Source: Terfezia claveryi
Lineage: Eukaryota > Ascomycota > Pezizomycetes > Pezizales > Pezizaceae
Assembly (NCBI GenBank): GCA_015179025.1
Contig: WHUX01000547.1
Span: forward strand, 1-19,963
Direction: 5' to 3'
DNA length: 19,963 bases
A program made the position numbers and the translations under genes. Position 1 is the first letter of the stretch. Each line of letters starts with the position of its first letter. Below are positions 9,691-17,637 of this stretch, in pieces. Below the pieces are notes generated by a model that was not told the DNA's origin, made no database searches, and saw nothing but the letters and a program-made list of their open reading frames with translations.

Positions 9691-10960
9691 TTACCACTGT
9701 AATACCACATGTGATGCTGTGGTATTGTAGAACAGTTGTCTATATATAAACAAAAGTTGGAGTGCGCACATATATGCCATTCCGCAACGGCCCAGAACAT
9801 ATACAGTAGACATAACGGTTTTCCCCAGCATTACTAACCAAAGCCACCCTCTCACCTTCAAATGTCCTGATATCCAGCTCAAATACTCTTCATTGCTGGC
9901 TAGAAAGATTTTCGGCACAAGAAGGATGGAAATAAAAAAAGCCGACACAAAAAGATACAGAAATGAAAACCAAGGCTACACAGCCTCGAGTTCGACCCTA
10001 AAAATCTTATTAGGAACAACAACTCCAAAATGCTTCGAGACGCAGGTGAAGTCAAATTCTATAACGGGTACCCTCTTCCACCCTTTAGGAACAGTAAAAG
10101 TTTCACAAGCCTTGGTATCGTTGGTGCCAGCCATATGACTGAACCTATGTTCCCTCGCTCCTATTGTAAAGCATCGGGAATTTTCTCGAAAGTTAAGTAG
10201 GAGTAAGGTGGTAGAGTACACCAATTGCGAGAATATGATCAAATTCCTCGTTGAGGCTTCTTGTATGAGGTCGATATGTACTTTCTCATATAAGGGAACA
10301 CCGTTGAGTTGGGCCATTTTAACCATCTCCATAGAGTTATCACTACCGTAAAAAGTGCATTCCGTCGTCGTTTGGACCCATCAGCTTCTGTATGTCATAA
10401 CTGGGGAAGAAGCTAGTACCCCACTCTAGATTAAGAATGGTGCTGGAAATTTACAGGCCCATTAATCTACGGAAGGACTCCCTGTACTTTCCACCAACAT
10501 CACGTCTATGATCAATTGATTGTATTGCAAGGCAAGTCTATCGTATGACACTGTGATCTCCTTGCACTAGATCACTACTTTCTAGGTGTGCCGTTCCAAT
10601 GTGGTTTATATGAGAATATCCATCACCGCCGAATGTCTCCCAGGAAATACGTTGATATCCATGTTCCCAAAAGTGCTCGTGGGTAGGAATACTGCAGGCA
10701 TTGGACTCACCTTCATTCTGAATACCTGACCATCACTGTTCCGTACACGAATATCAGCGGTTTCGCCCTCCAATTCCTCCTTGTTCCGGCAGGCAGACTT
10801 CTCAGCCAGGTGCATTCTCGCACAACACTTTTGCTGGCTTCACGATCACCGGAAATGTTGTGGGATATCGGTAAATTTCGGGTATGCGAATACTGGCCTC
10901 CTTTGCGTCCTGGTGGAAATCAAGTTTCGGCAGGTCAACGGGATATTTTGCTCAACGGGG
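9691..10960 (-). pseudogene. Decayed intron-containing gene, membrane-protein C-terminus
   Basis: Minus-strand frames join into one broken protein. An upstream part (about 10820-10960) shifts frame near 10815 into an exon ending at 10711. A consensus GTGAGT (10710-10705) then opens a 74-nt intron that closes with AG at 10638-10637. The next exon has TAG at 10538-10540 and TAA at 10451-10453, shifts frame at a T-run near 10350, and runs on to a TAG at 9976-9978. The same frame then continues to 9691. The last roughly 95 codons encode two or three hydrophobic segments (FLYLFVSAFFISILLV; GWLWLVMLGKTVM). I do not recognise the family. Each stop could come from CAG or CAA by C-to-T. Regular composition between the lesions argues for a once-real gene. 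Confidence 0.55.
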
Positions 10961-11092
10961 TACCCTAGGCCATAAGGGTTAATTGCCTATAGGTGCGATG
11001 TGTTCTGTCTTATGTGCCTAGGGTCCATGCTCGCTTCAATATTAGTAGAATGCGCAGGTAATAATGATTTTCTGTAATCATGCAGGTACAAG

Positions 11093-11412
11093 ATGTAAGA
11101 TCGAAGAGAGGAAGGGGAATCACGAATACAACAAGCGATAAAAGCCTATCAGTCTGATCTGAAGGATGATTATGGAACTATAGAGAAAGCTGCAGACGCA
11201 CGTGGTATGAAGAGGTCAATGTAGGGAAGTAAAATATGTGGCACAACACAGCAATCACACTGAGGAAGCTCAGGCTCTCAGGTTAGTTTATTTCTCACGG
11301 AAAATTATGAGTTATGATAACATAACGTAGGGGTAGAAGAGAATGTTTTGGAGTTGTATTTATTATAATTGTGTGCCTATCTGCACCTGAGAGGGCTATT
11401 TAGCACACTTAA
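11093..11412 (+). pseudogene. Pogo-like transposase N-terminus, broken
   Basis: From about 11099 the frame reads RIQQAIKAYQSDLK, then a helix-turn-helix-like GTIEKAADARGMKRS, the pattern of the psq-type HTH at the start of fungal pogo/Fot transposases. A stop follows at about 11222. The expected basic HTEEAQAL segment appears in another frame near 11258-11281. A Tc5-type HTH continuation (VEENVLELYLL) appears at about 11335-11365, interrupted by TAA. A possible intron begins with GTTAGT at 11282. The DDE catalytic domain is absent. Family assignment is by motif pattern only. Confidence 0.5.
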
Positions 11413-11424
11413 TCCTGATATACA

Positions 11425-11635
11425 CTAGTCGCTCTCATCCCGTTGAGTAGTATATCCGTTGACCGGTAAATTGCTGTGTCCTATGACGGGGATTCCCAAT
11501 GATTCCGCATAGCGGACTGCCTCAATACCAGCAAGGTCATCCTCATGCTGACTCCACATAAATTTGAAGTACAAGTCGATACCCTCGGCACTGCAGCATC
11601 AATTTCGTGCTCTTTGACGAGGTGCTCTGAATTGA
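11425..11635 (-). pseudogene. Gene fragment, possibly ATP-grasp ligase-like
   Basis: The minus frame reads GIDLYFKFMWSQHEDDLAGI, then AVRYAESLGIPVIGHSN, preceded across a frameshift near 11590 by HLVKEHEIDAAV. The 'YxESLGIPxIG' ending resembles the N-terminal domain of D-alanine-D-alanine-ligase-like ATP-grasp enzymes, where a helix leads into LGIP-x-x-G. That resemblance is from memory. The frame ends at TAG 11425-11427, and no ATP-binding domain follows on this side. It abuts the transposase relic, which may mark the break. Confidence 0.3.
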
Positions 11636-11808
11636 TGTAGCTATGCAGCCCTTCATTTCATGACTAGAGTAGAATTAGAAGGCGGTAGGGTAAAGCCTAA
11701 GACAAAAGTTTTGGGGATAGAGATCTATTGGTCTGCGACTGACTGTAGAGTAAGGTTGCGGATTTGAATTGGGTAGTGATCCGAGGAGAGAGCTACTACT
11801 ATATATCA

Positions 11809-11960
11809 TCAGAAGTTGCAAGTATTCCCACTTCCGTCGCCTACGGCCGTTGCTCTTCCATCGCCAACAAAGCGTGACAACATTCCCATGCCTGTACTAA
11901 TACATACACTCATGAGCTCGTATTCAGCGGTTATCCTATTCAATACAAGCACCGTATCAT
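11809..11960 (-). pseudogene. Possible thiolase C-terminal remnant
   Basis: The minus frame ends with LMSVCISTGMGMLSRFV and stops at TGA 11809-11811. Thiolases end with a block close to SMCIGTGMGMA-x-FV containing a catalytic cysteine and a glycine-rich loop. Here Ser (AGT) stands where Gly (GGT) is usual, a G-to-A change of the RIP type. Only about 45 codons can be followed, and the HP-hG-ATG block normally upstream is not seen, so the call is tentative. Confidence 0.35.
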
Positions 11961-12412
11961 CTCGAGTGTGAGAGGCGCTGCACTACCGAGAAACAGTAGA
12001 AAATAGCTGAAAACCCGAACTGAGACCTCACCTACCTATGTAGCTGGATGGTAAAAGGGGGATCGAATGGGTTGTCGTTAGAAAATGATGACGGTCTTTT
12101 CCTTGCTATTCTTTACTAGTAGAGCCTGTTCGGACCACCGTCGAGGAACTTATATACTAGTATTGAATGTAGCAAGGATATTGGAAGACGTTGTGTTGAA
12201 ATATTGCTCTGTTGTCGCTTTTTGAAGTTGTCGAAGAGGGGTCACGGGAGGTAATCCCGTGTGAAGGTAGAACGGAGGTCAGCATGTGAGTGGTCTCGAT
12301 CCATGTGAGGGTGGCTATGTCGCTGGACCAGTTGGGTGCCAAGGAATCGCGTTATCCTGTCGTTTTGTTTTCTGTCAATCGTGGTTTGTATATATAGTAT
12401 TACGGCGATTTG
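11961..12412. other. No recognisable gene
   Basis: A minus-strand frame (12157-12342) lacks an ATG start and has no family signal. A 7-bp hairpin CACGGGA/TCCCGTG lies at 12243-12261. Nothing else is seen. Confidence 0.35.
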
Positions 12413-12415
12413 ACC

Positions 12416-12503
12416 CTTGAATCCACCCGGGCTTCCAAATGGCTCGTCATGCGACCCTTAAGGTTGCGCACAAGAGTAACGAGTTCAAAAAAAAAAAAAA
12501 AAA
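12416..12503 (+). mobile_element. LINE 3' end, 5'-truncated, with A17 tail
   Basis: Starting with TTGAATCCACCCGGGCTTCC, this matches the 3' untranslated end of the LINE copies at 15.9, 17.7 and 16.85 kb (the last two on the opposite strand). It ends in GAGTAACGAGTTC followed by 17 A (12487-12503). The copy is cut to about 90 bp and somewhat degraded. A clear target duplication was not found, so its left edge is approximate. Confidence 0.7.
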
Positions 12504-12720
12504 TCACCTATGTAAGTAGTCTAGCGTTAAGTCTGATGAGGTGTAAAACAGTATGGGGCAAAAGCAATTATCCATATATACATATACGGACTATCTTTTA
12601 GTTAGGGACAAGTTCCTACATGCAGTGTTGATTATACTTTAAAATGGCAAATGCCTTGGGATAATGTGTTCCATATGTATAGTCCCATTCCGTTAGTCTT
12701 CACCTTTTGCCGCTGGAAAG

Positions 12721-12752
12721 TGCACTTTGGGTGTAAAAATGCCCAAAGTGCA
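12721..12752. repeat. Perfect 11-bp hairpin
   Basis: TGCACTTTGGG (12721-12731) pairs exactly with CCCAAAGTGCA (12742-12752) around a 10-base loop. There is no T-run or neighbouring gene to suggest a terminator. Function unknown. Confidence 0.5.
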
Positions 12753-12795
12753 AGGACTGATGCACTAGAACAATACATACTCCGACCTGTGCTGG

Positions 12796-13147
12796 TATAA
12801 CGGCGGGCCTGTGACGAGGGCTATGGACGGGCTCCAGGGAGTGCTTACAGTGACCAGAGGTTATGACAGGGACAAGAGGTTCAAGGAGGAACGAATAGTA
12901 ATCAGCACGGCTAGGATACAGGACGTTGCGTGAAGAGAAAGAGAGAGAAGAGATAGGAAATAGTCCGCCTTATATAGATAATCCCAATACCCAGCCTTGC
13001 TTCCCCATCCTCCGTTTTCTGTTACCACCTGGGGGCATATTCCCAATACTCCAACTTGTGCGCTCCCGTGCGCCCTGAACTTCCCTCACATGTGCCCAGC
13101 CCCTCTGCACCTCTCAATCGAGCCTATGGGGTCAGGCACCCGTGACA
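12796..13147 (-). mobile_element. Solo LTR with 5-bp target duplication GCTGG
   Basis: Read on the minus strand, 352 bp begin TGTCACG and end CGTTATA. GCTGG flanks both sides (12791-12795, 13148-13152). Inside, a TATATAAGG box (12968-12976 in plus coordinates) is followed by a CT-rich tract, as in an LTR promoter. The terminal CGTTATA would be the inverted partner of TGTCACG if its last TA were originally CA (C-to-T). An internal TGTGACG at 12810 could be an alternative end, but no duplication fits it. No second LTR or internal gag-pol is in the window, so this is a recombination remnant. Confidence 0.65.
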
Positions 13148-13152
13148 GCTGG

Positions 13153-13530
13153 AGTAAACCAGGCTAAAAGAAAACAAAATCCCCCTGGTAACTGGTTGAG
13201 TTGGTAAGTATGAACGCATGCGCATTCGCGGGCTACATATACATACACAGTATCATCGGCTCGTTGCATTATATTGTTCAGCAATTGCGGCGATTGGGCA
13301 ATCGGTCGAACTATCTAGGGATCGAACAGATATTTGCCGCCAGAAAACACTTGAATTTCAGGAATTACCATGATTGAGTCAGCTCATAGATGATTCGGCT
13401 ACGATACATTATTACTGCTTTGAATAAGATAAAGCAAGAGAATCTCTTATACAATAGAACCCCGTTACAAGTATACCATCGGTAGTCGACCCTCATTCCT
13501 ATAACAACATATTTTTAAGTAGAATGCATG
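13153..13530. other. No recognisable gene
   Basis: AT-rich sequence with no supported frame. A small CGATTG/CAATCG inverted repeat lies near 13290. Nothing else is supported. Confidence 0.35.
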
Positions 13531-13543
13531 TGCGGTGATGATA

Positions 13544-13581
13544 AAGAGTAACAAGTATTTTAGAAAAAAAAAAAAAAAAAA
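13544..13581 (+). mobile_element. LINE micro-insertion: 20 bp of 3' end plus A18
   Basis: AAGAGTAACAAGTATTTTAG followed by 18 A matches the last 20 bp of the LINE family (compare GGAGTACCAAGTATTT and GGAGTACTAAGTATTT at the two minus-strand copies). It is bounded by a perfect 13-bp direct repeat, TGCGGTGATGATA (13531-13543, 13582-13594). This is what target-primed reverse transcription leaves when it aborts almost at once. Confidence 0.8.
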
Positions 13582-13620
13582 TGCGGTGATGATACATGCA
13601 GACAAATCCCAAAACATCTC

Positions 13621-14290
13621 TTAGAGTCCTTGGATTCCTCCAATGTTCTTTTCCTTTGTCGACTTTTTTTCTGCTACTTTGTGCACCTTCGATTCGTCGT
13701 CGTCTATAGAATTAGCACTTCCAAAGCTTCTAAAGCGGTTGGAGATAAATGATGCGAGGAGGAGGAGGAGAAGGAGATGGTTCTGATTCAGGCCGGGATT
13801 CCTCATCGGGGCTGATAGCCGCATTAGTCCCCCAGGTGTGAAATCCGGATACATCATATATCTCCTGCTGAACTTCCATAGTCTCCAGAACTGAAGGAGG
13901 GGAACCATTGAAAGTTTTTTTTGGGGTGGCAGGTCCAAGTCGTCGGCAAAGAACAGGAATAACTCGATCAGCACATCAAACTGCCCTAGAATCAACTACG
14001 AACGGAGATTTAAACTCGGGGGGGCTCTTATCGATAAGCATCCCTGCGTAAGGTAAATTACCTCCGAAATTACTCTGGTAGTGCGTATTTATTTGGATGG
14101 GGGCGGTTCTTGTAGCGAATTTATTCTTATAACGAAAATGCTTGTATTGAGGTTCTATTGTATGGATAGTTCGAACAAGCTGTCTATCTTGAGTCGTCGT
14201 TCCTTTAGAATATTTAAACCCCATATCAGCTTTGTGTACTAGAGTATTATCGTTAGAAAAACTGGGACCCCCAAATAGTCTCTACAATGT
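13621..14290 (-). pseudogene. Decayed reading frame, unknown product
   Basis: A minus frame runs from about 14290 (just after a TAG at 14282-14284) through an ATG at 14224 to a stop at 13976. An overlapping frame, shifted by one base, continues without ATG from about 13995 to 13621. The first part reads as ordinary soluble protein (LFGGPSFSNDN, then GGNLPYAGMLIDKSPPEF). The second has a hydrophobic stretch (VLIELFLFF), a poly-Leu run and a charged tail. A single-base indel near 13990 would unite them; an intron is an alternative. I do not recognise the family. Confidence 0.45.
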
Positions 14291-14603
14291 GCTAAGCTTG
14301 CGTGTGCTTGCTTACAAAAGTACTACATTATATTCCCACAAAACCATCTCTATATAGCCAGTGGTCGTAAATAAAATCACAAAAATAACGAACACCACGA
14401 ATTAACTTATAGCCCCCAAAATCAGGTACTCATGAGGTTTATGTGATTTACTTGTATTCCCACCTTACCTTCAGCAAGGTTCTCGGACACTTGCGGCTTA
14501 TACATATCACGATAGCCGCCTTGACTTCAAAAATCCACAATGCCATTAATATTTTCCAACTTGTATAAGTAAGGAATCAAATGAAATACAGAATCCATTC
14601 CAC

Positions 14604-14960
14604 TTAATAATACTTGGCATACCAGCAACTAGCATCAACGATAGCCTGAACTCGTTTGGGTGTCTCTCTAGTAACCTTCGCTGGGCTTGCGGTTTTTATT
14701 TCTATTGAATAATATCATATTCTAGCTACTCCACTTCGGGAATGAATCAGCTCAATTCCCAGTTTCTCGCCCGTAAGGCCATCATTCCCCACATCTCACG
14801 CTGTGAGATGTGTGAGGTCAGCCTGTTCCATTTCTGGCGCTGTAGGCTAACCCCTCCACATCTGCCGCCAGGATATCAATGACATCCAAATTGTGTTTCT
14901 CTTGGGTATGGCCGTTACGACCATTCGCATGGAGGACATCGGCGACTGCATGGTTGGGTG
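14604..14960 (-). pseudogene. Decayed gene 3' end, unknown product
   Basis: The minus frame beginning near 14952 (HAVADVLHANGRNG, then NLDVIDILAADVEG) ends at a TGA. After a one-base shift near 14820 the sequence continues (ADLTHLTA, DVGNDGLTGEKLGIEL), passing TGA at 14796-14798 and 14715-14717. It ends in RETPKRVQAIVDASCWYAKY before TAA at 14604-14606. Both internal TGA codons could be CGA changed by C-to-T. A perfect 10-bp hairpin with a 3-base loop (14790-14812) lies inside. The text between lesions looks strongly coding, but the family is not recognised. Confidence 0.5.
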
Positions 14961-15152
14961 ACTACGAATGTGGTAGTGGATACGTCGCACGCGCTCCTAT
15001 CCTCTAATTAATGACTGTGCTCCGGGGGGGGCCGGGCCCCGCGGGAGAACACGGGACGGGAGCACATAATTACTGTACCCAAGTAGTGAAATTTTGAGAT
15101 ATAGTAGATACAACGTGGAATAAAGCATGCAATGGAATATAAAGTGGGAGTA

Positions 15153-15219
15153 GTCTCATACCAAGCCTCTAGTCGTTTGCATAGCTTCGCTTTTGCTACT
15201 AAGAGGCTTGGTATGAGAC
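15153..15219. mobile_element. 67-bp foldback element with 13-bp direct repeats
   Basis: Perfect 19-bp arms lie at 15152-15170 and 15202-15220 (AGTCTCATACCAAGCCTCT and its complement). TAAAGTGGGAGTA flanks both sides (15140-15152, 15220-15232), with the terminal base shared. The 31-base centre has no coding capacity. The arrangement is that of a minimal inverted-repeat insertion, but a 13-bp target duplication is long for DNA transposons, so the mechanism is open. Confidence 0.6.
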
Positions 15220-15389
15220 TAAAGTGGGAGTAAAGTATGAAATGAGATTGAACATTACCTAAGCAGCAGGGCCACATATATTGTGTCCTCCTTGGAGGGT
15301 TGTGACCAGGATGGACCGGAACGAGATTTGTTGGTACATGTGAGATTTGTAGGATAACAACGGGTGGTACAATTTTGGCTCAAACGCAA

Positions 15390-15540
15390 GTGAGCTCGCT
15401 ACGTAGGCTTGCCACTCAAGGCATGCTTTTTTTTTTTTTTTTTTGAAGAACTGTTATGGAGTGGCGAGCGAGCTCACCATATGTCGCAGGCATCTTGAGT
15501 AAGCATAGGTATGCCAGTGTTAAGCGGGTCTGAGGCATGC
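15390..15540. repeat. Poly(T) run inside an inverted repeat
   Basis: GTGAGCTCGCT (15390-15400) and GCCACTC (15411-15417) are mirrored by GAGTGGC (15459-15465) and AGCGAGCTCAC (15467-15477). Eighteen T (15427-15444) lie between. AGGCATGC occurs next to the T-run (15419-15426) and again at 15533-15540, so 15427-15532 may be a short poly(A)-tailed retroposon on the minus strand with an 8-bp duplication. Its 3' end (AACAGTTCTTC before the A-run) is only loosely like the LINE ends nearby. Confidence 0.45.
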
Positions 15541-15679
15541 CGTGCATCTCTTGTGTCTAGTTCGGCGGTTTGAAGCGGGCTTTAGCAGGGGAGTCCCGCT
15601 TCACTCGAGTTTATGTGATCGTATACGTCACACAGTTTTGATCGGGGCGGGTGTTCAATTTCATTTTTCGCATCATATT

Positions 15680-16034
15680 TTGGTTTGGATGCGGCGGGCT
15701 CAGTCAGGTCATCTGGCATCAGCTGGTTAATGACAGCATGGGGGTACCTACCGCTTGACTTGAGTTTATCAGCTGACTTTCACTTACATCTGCTTGCCAG
15801 TGAGCACTTGAGTTGTTTTGATTTTGATTTTGATTATTGACATCTGCTTATTGACATCTGCTTGTCGTTTGGCACTCGAATTGTCTGGTAATTTCTTTGT
15901 GGTATATAGGCGCCGGACCTGGCAAATTAACTTGCCTTATCCTGAATCCACCCGGGTTTCCGGGTGGCTCCTCATGGTCCCTTTACTGAGACTGAATAGA
16001 AGTAATGAGTATTTGAAATAAAATAAAAATTAAA
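15680..16034 (+). mobile_element. LINE 3' untranslated region, degraded copy
   Basis: GGCTCAGTCAGG (near 15699), TTAATGACAGCA (about 15727-15738), TTAACTTGCC, TGAATCCACCCGGG (about 15943-15956), TGGCTCCTCATGG and AGTAATGAGTATTTG occur in the same order as in the two minus-strand LINE copies. An A-rich tail (AAATAAAATAAAAATTAAA, about 16016-16034) follows. The middle (15740-15900) is longer than in the other copies and holds a (TTTGA)n-like stretch and a doubled ATTGACATCTGCTT. The left edge is uncertain and may reach 15600. No coding part remains. Confidence 0.65.
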
Positions 16035-16154
16035 CTAGCTTCAGGGTAATGAGCTCACCCGACAGCCGCATCATCGAAATTATCAAAGATATGTACCGTA
16101 AACCTTATTTTTCTCATACTGGCGAGTGGGCCGGCCAGCCATTCCGTATTCTCC

Positions 16155-16211
16155 CGCGAGGCCCGGGCCAGCCAGGAGATGGGTGGTCTCCTGGGGGCCG
16201 GGCCTTCCGCG
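16155..16211. repeat. GC-rich 25-bp imperfect inverted repeat
   Basis: Arms 16155-16179 and 16187-16211 (CGCGAGGCCCGGG...AGGAGA against TCTCCT...CCGGGCCTTCCGCG) can fold with few mismatches around seven bases. The stretch 16120-16215 is far more GC-rich than its surroundings. A 60-codon ATG frame (16049-16231) crosses it. A similar GGCCGGGCC core occurs at 15028-15040. No function is evident. Confidence 0.5.
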
Positions 16212-16524
16212 ACATCATCGCCAGCAGTTGAGCGGGGAGACATTAGGCATTATGTGACAGACGCGTGAGATATAACTACCTATATCAATCTGCGATAGGG
16301 CAACCAAGACACCGCAAGGTACGGACCTCCAGACGTAAAGGGAATTAACACCCCACCTTGGCAATTACGTGCTGGGGTTACATCATTTTTTAAACAATTT
16401 ATGTTATTAGCATAAAACTTCCTGGCTCCGTCCATGGGAAGTACCGGTACTGCCGTGTGTTAAAACGCACATCCAATACACCCGAGAGATTGCAGTTGCG
16501 CCAACTGGTGTTGCCGCTATCCTG

Positions 16525-16570
16525 GATTATCCATCGTTGAAGCCATAGATTACCCATCGGCGAAGCCAAC
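16525..16570. repeat. 23-bp tandem pair
   Basis: Two head-to-tail units, GATTATCCATCGTTGAAGCC plus three bases and GATTACCCATCGGCGAAGCC plus three bases, differ at a few positions. No longer array and no coding meaning is seen. Confidence 0.5.
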
Positions 16571-16620
16571 CGCTGTCCATCAAAGCTATTATCGCCACAA
16601 CGACAATATTCAGCTGAACT

Positions 16621-16695
16621 CGCACACACGCAAGCACCTAACGTCTGCGCATACGCAAGCGTCTTGCGTTCGCACGTACGCAAGTGTTTTCCGTA
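16621..16695. repeat. Three degenerate ~25-bp tandem units
   Basis: Units of 27, 23 and 25 bp (16621-16647, 16648-16670, 16671-16695) each begin CGCA and contain ACGCAAG. CpG-rich units like these are unusual in this AT-leaning stretch. Too few and too variable to be a CRISPR array. Confidence 0.5.
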
Positions 16696-16814
16696 TGTCG
16701 GGTTTGAGTTGTGGTTGCCACCGACCACTATGCATTTTCTCGCTTCTAATTGGTTGAATAACACATCCCTGCACTTTGTCTTTACCCTGAAATTCCATGT
16801 ATATAGACAACGCT

Positions 16815-16850
<36 letters not shown>

Positions 16851-17154
16851 ACTTGGTACTCCTATGCAGCCCCGTTAGGGGGCTATGAGGAGCCACGGTG
16901 GATTCAAGGGAGAGACAAGTTAATCTGCCAGACCCACGCAAACTAAGTCACGAACAGAGACGAGGCCCCCCTGCTGTCATTAACGGACTGGCCGATGACC
17001 CGAAGGCCTGACTGAGCCTCGACCCCTAAACTTGACGAACTGAAGGACTCGCGTAGAAGAGATGAACTGAAATAAACTGAAATAAACAAAGGGGACTCGT
17101 AAATAAATAATTCTAATACATTTTGCCGGCTCCCAGTGCCGGCGGCGTACTTCC

Positions 17155-17450
17155 TTATGTGAGCTCTCGGAATAGCAGCCTGAAGAAGGCTTCCGTGGCC
17201 TCGTATGTCCCCTCTTCCTCTTTTCTCCATTCTGGCTTGTCGAGCTCCTCCCAAATACTCTTCTCCAGCTCCCAGGGAGGGCCCTCTATTAATCTCATCA
17301 TGATCTCCCTACCCTCCTGGATAGGTATGCTCGGACTCATCTTTTGATCATAAATAGGTTTTGAGTGACCTGTCATCCTAAATAGCACTTGCGCATAGTG
17401 GTCTGGAACGTTAACCCAGTATATTAGGAATGATACTTTCGTACCTGATG
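17155..17450 (-). pseudogene. LINE ORF2 C-terminal remnant of element A
   Basis: The frame ends TYEATEAFFRLLFRELT and stops at 17155. This is the counterpart of RYEATEAFFGLLYGELI in element B, and WEELDKPEWR matches WEELDEPDWR. Upstream of WEELD the two copies no longer resemble each other. A continues through QEGREIMMRLIEGPPWELEK and DHYAQVLFRMTGH where B has the CPCGHH zinc knuckle. The frame has no ATG that makes sense as a start and meets a stop near 17455. Confidence 0.55.
17365..17409 (-). repeat. Repeat block P, copy 2 (within element A)
   Basis: This 45-bp block matches 19423-19467 in the same orientation, with 24 of the first 27 positions identical (GTGACCTGTCA...TAGCACTTGC in plus reading). 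The two copies lie near opposite ends of element A. The encoded pieces also correspond (QVLFRMTGH here, QVLGRLTGH there). Confidence 0.6.
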
Positions 17451-17538
17451 AGAATTAAATGCGCCCTTTGCACCTTAAGCCCCTTCGCTAAAGCTTCGCT
17501 CACTTTAGTGCAGACTATGCTACCCCTCCATCATCGGT

Positions 17539-17581
17539 GAGTTGCTTTCTCTGCCCTAACTCCCACCAGGTGTATTTCGAC
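17539..17581 (-). repeat. Repeat block Q, copy 2 (within element A)
   Basis: Matches 18824-18867 (GAGTTGCT-TCTCTGCCCTAAC ... AGGTG-ATTTCGAC in plus reading). With element B removed the two copies would be about 123 bp apart, so A originally carried an imperfect tandem repeat here, and B inserted between the units. Confidence 0.6.
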
Positions 17582-17637
17582 TTCTGGGAGTCATCGCCTT
17601 AGCTCAGTCCCACGATGAGTGCTGGTCTATTATATAC

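Noticed and set aside
16399..16941. 180-codon minus-strand frame
   Set aside because: It reads straight through the 30-T run as poly-lysine and joins LINE tail to unrelated flank, so it cannot be one gene.
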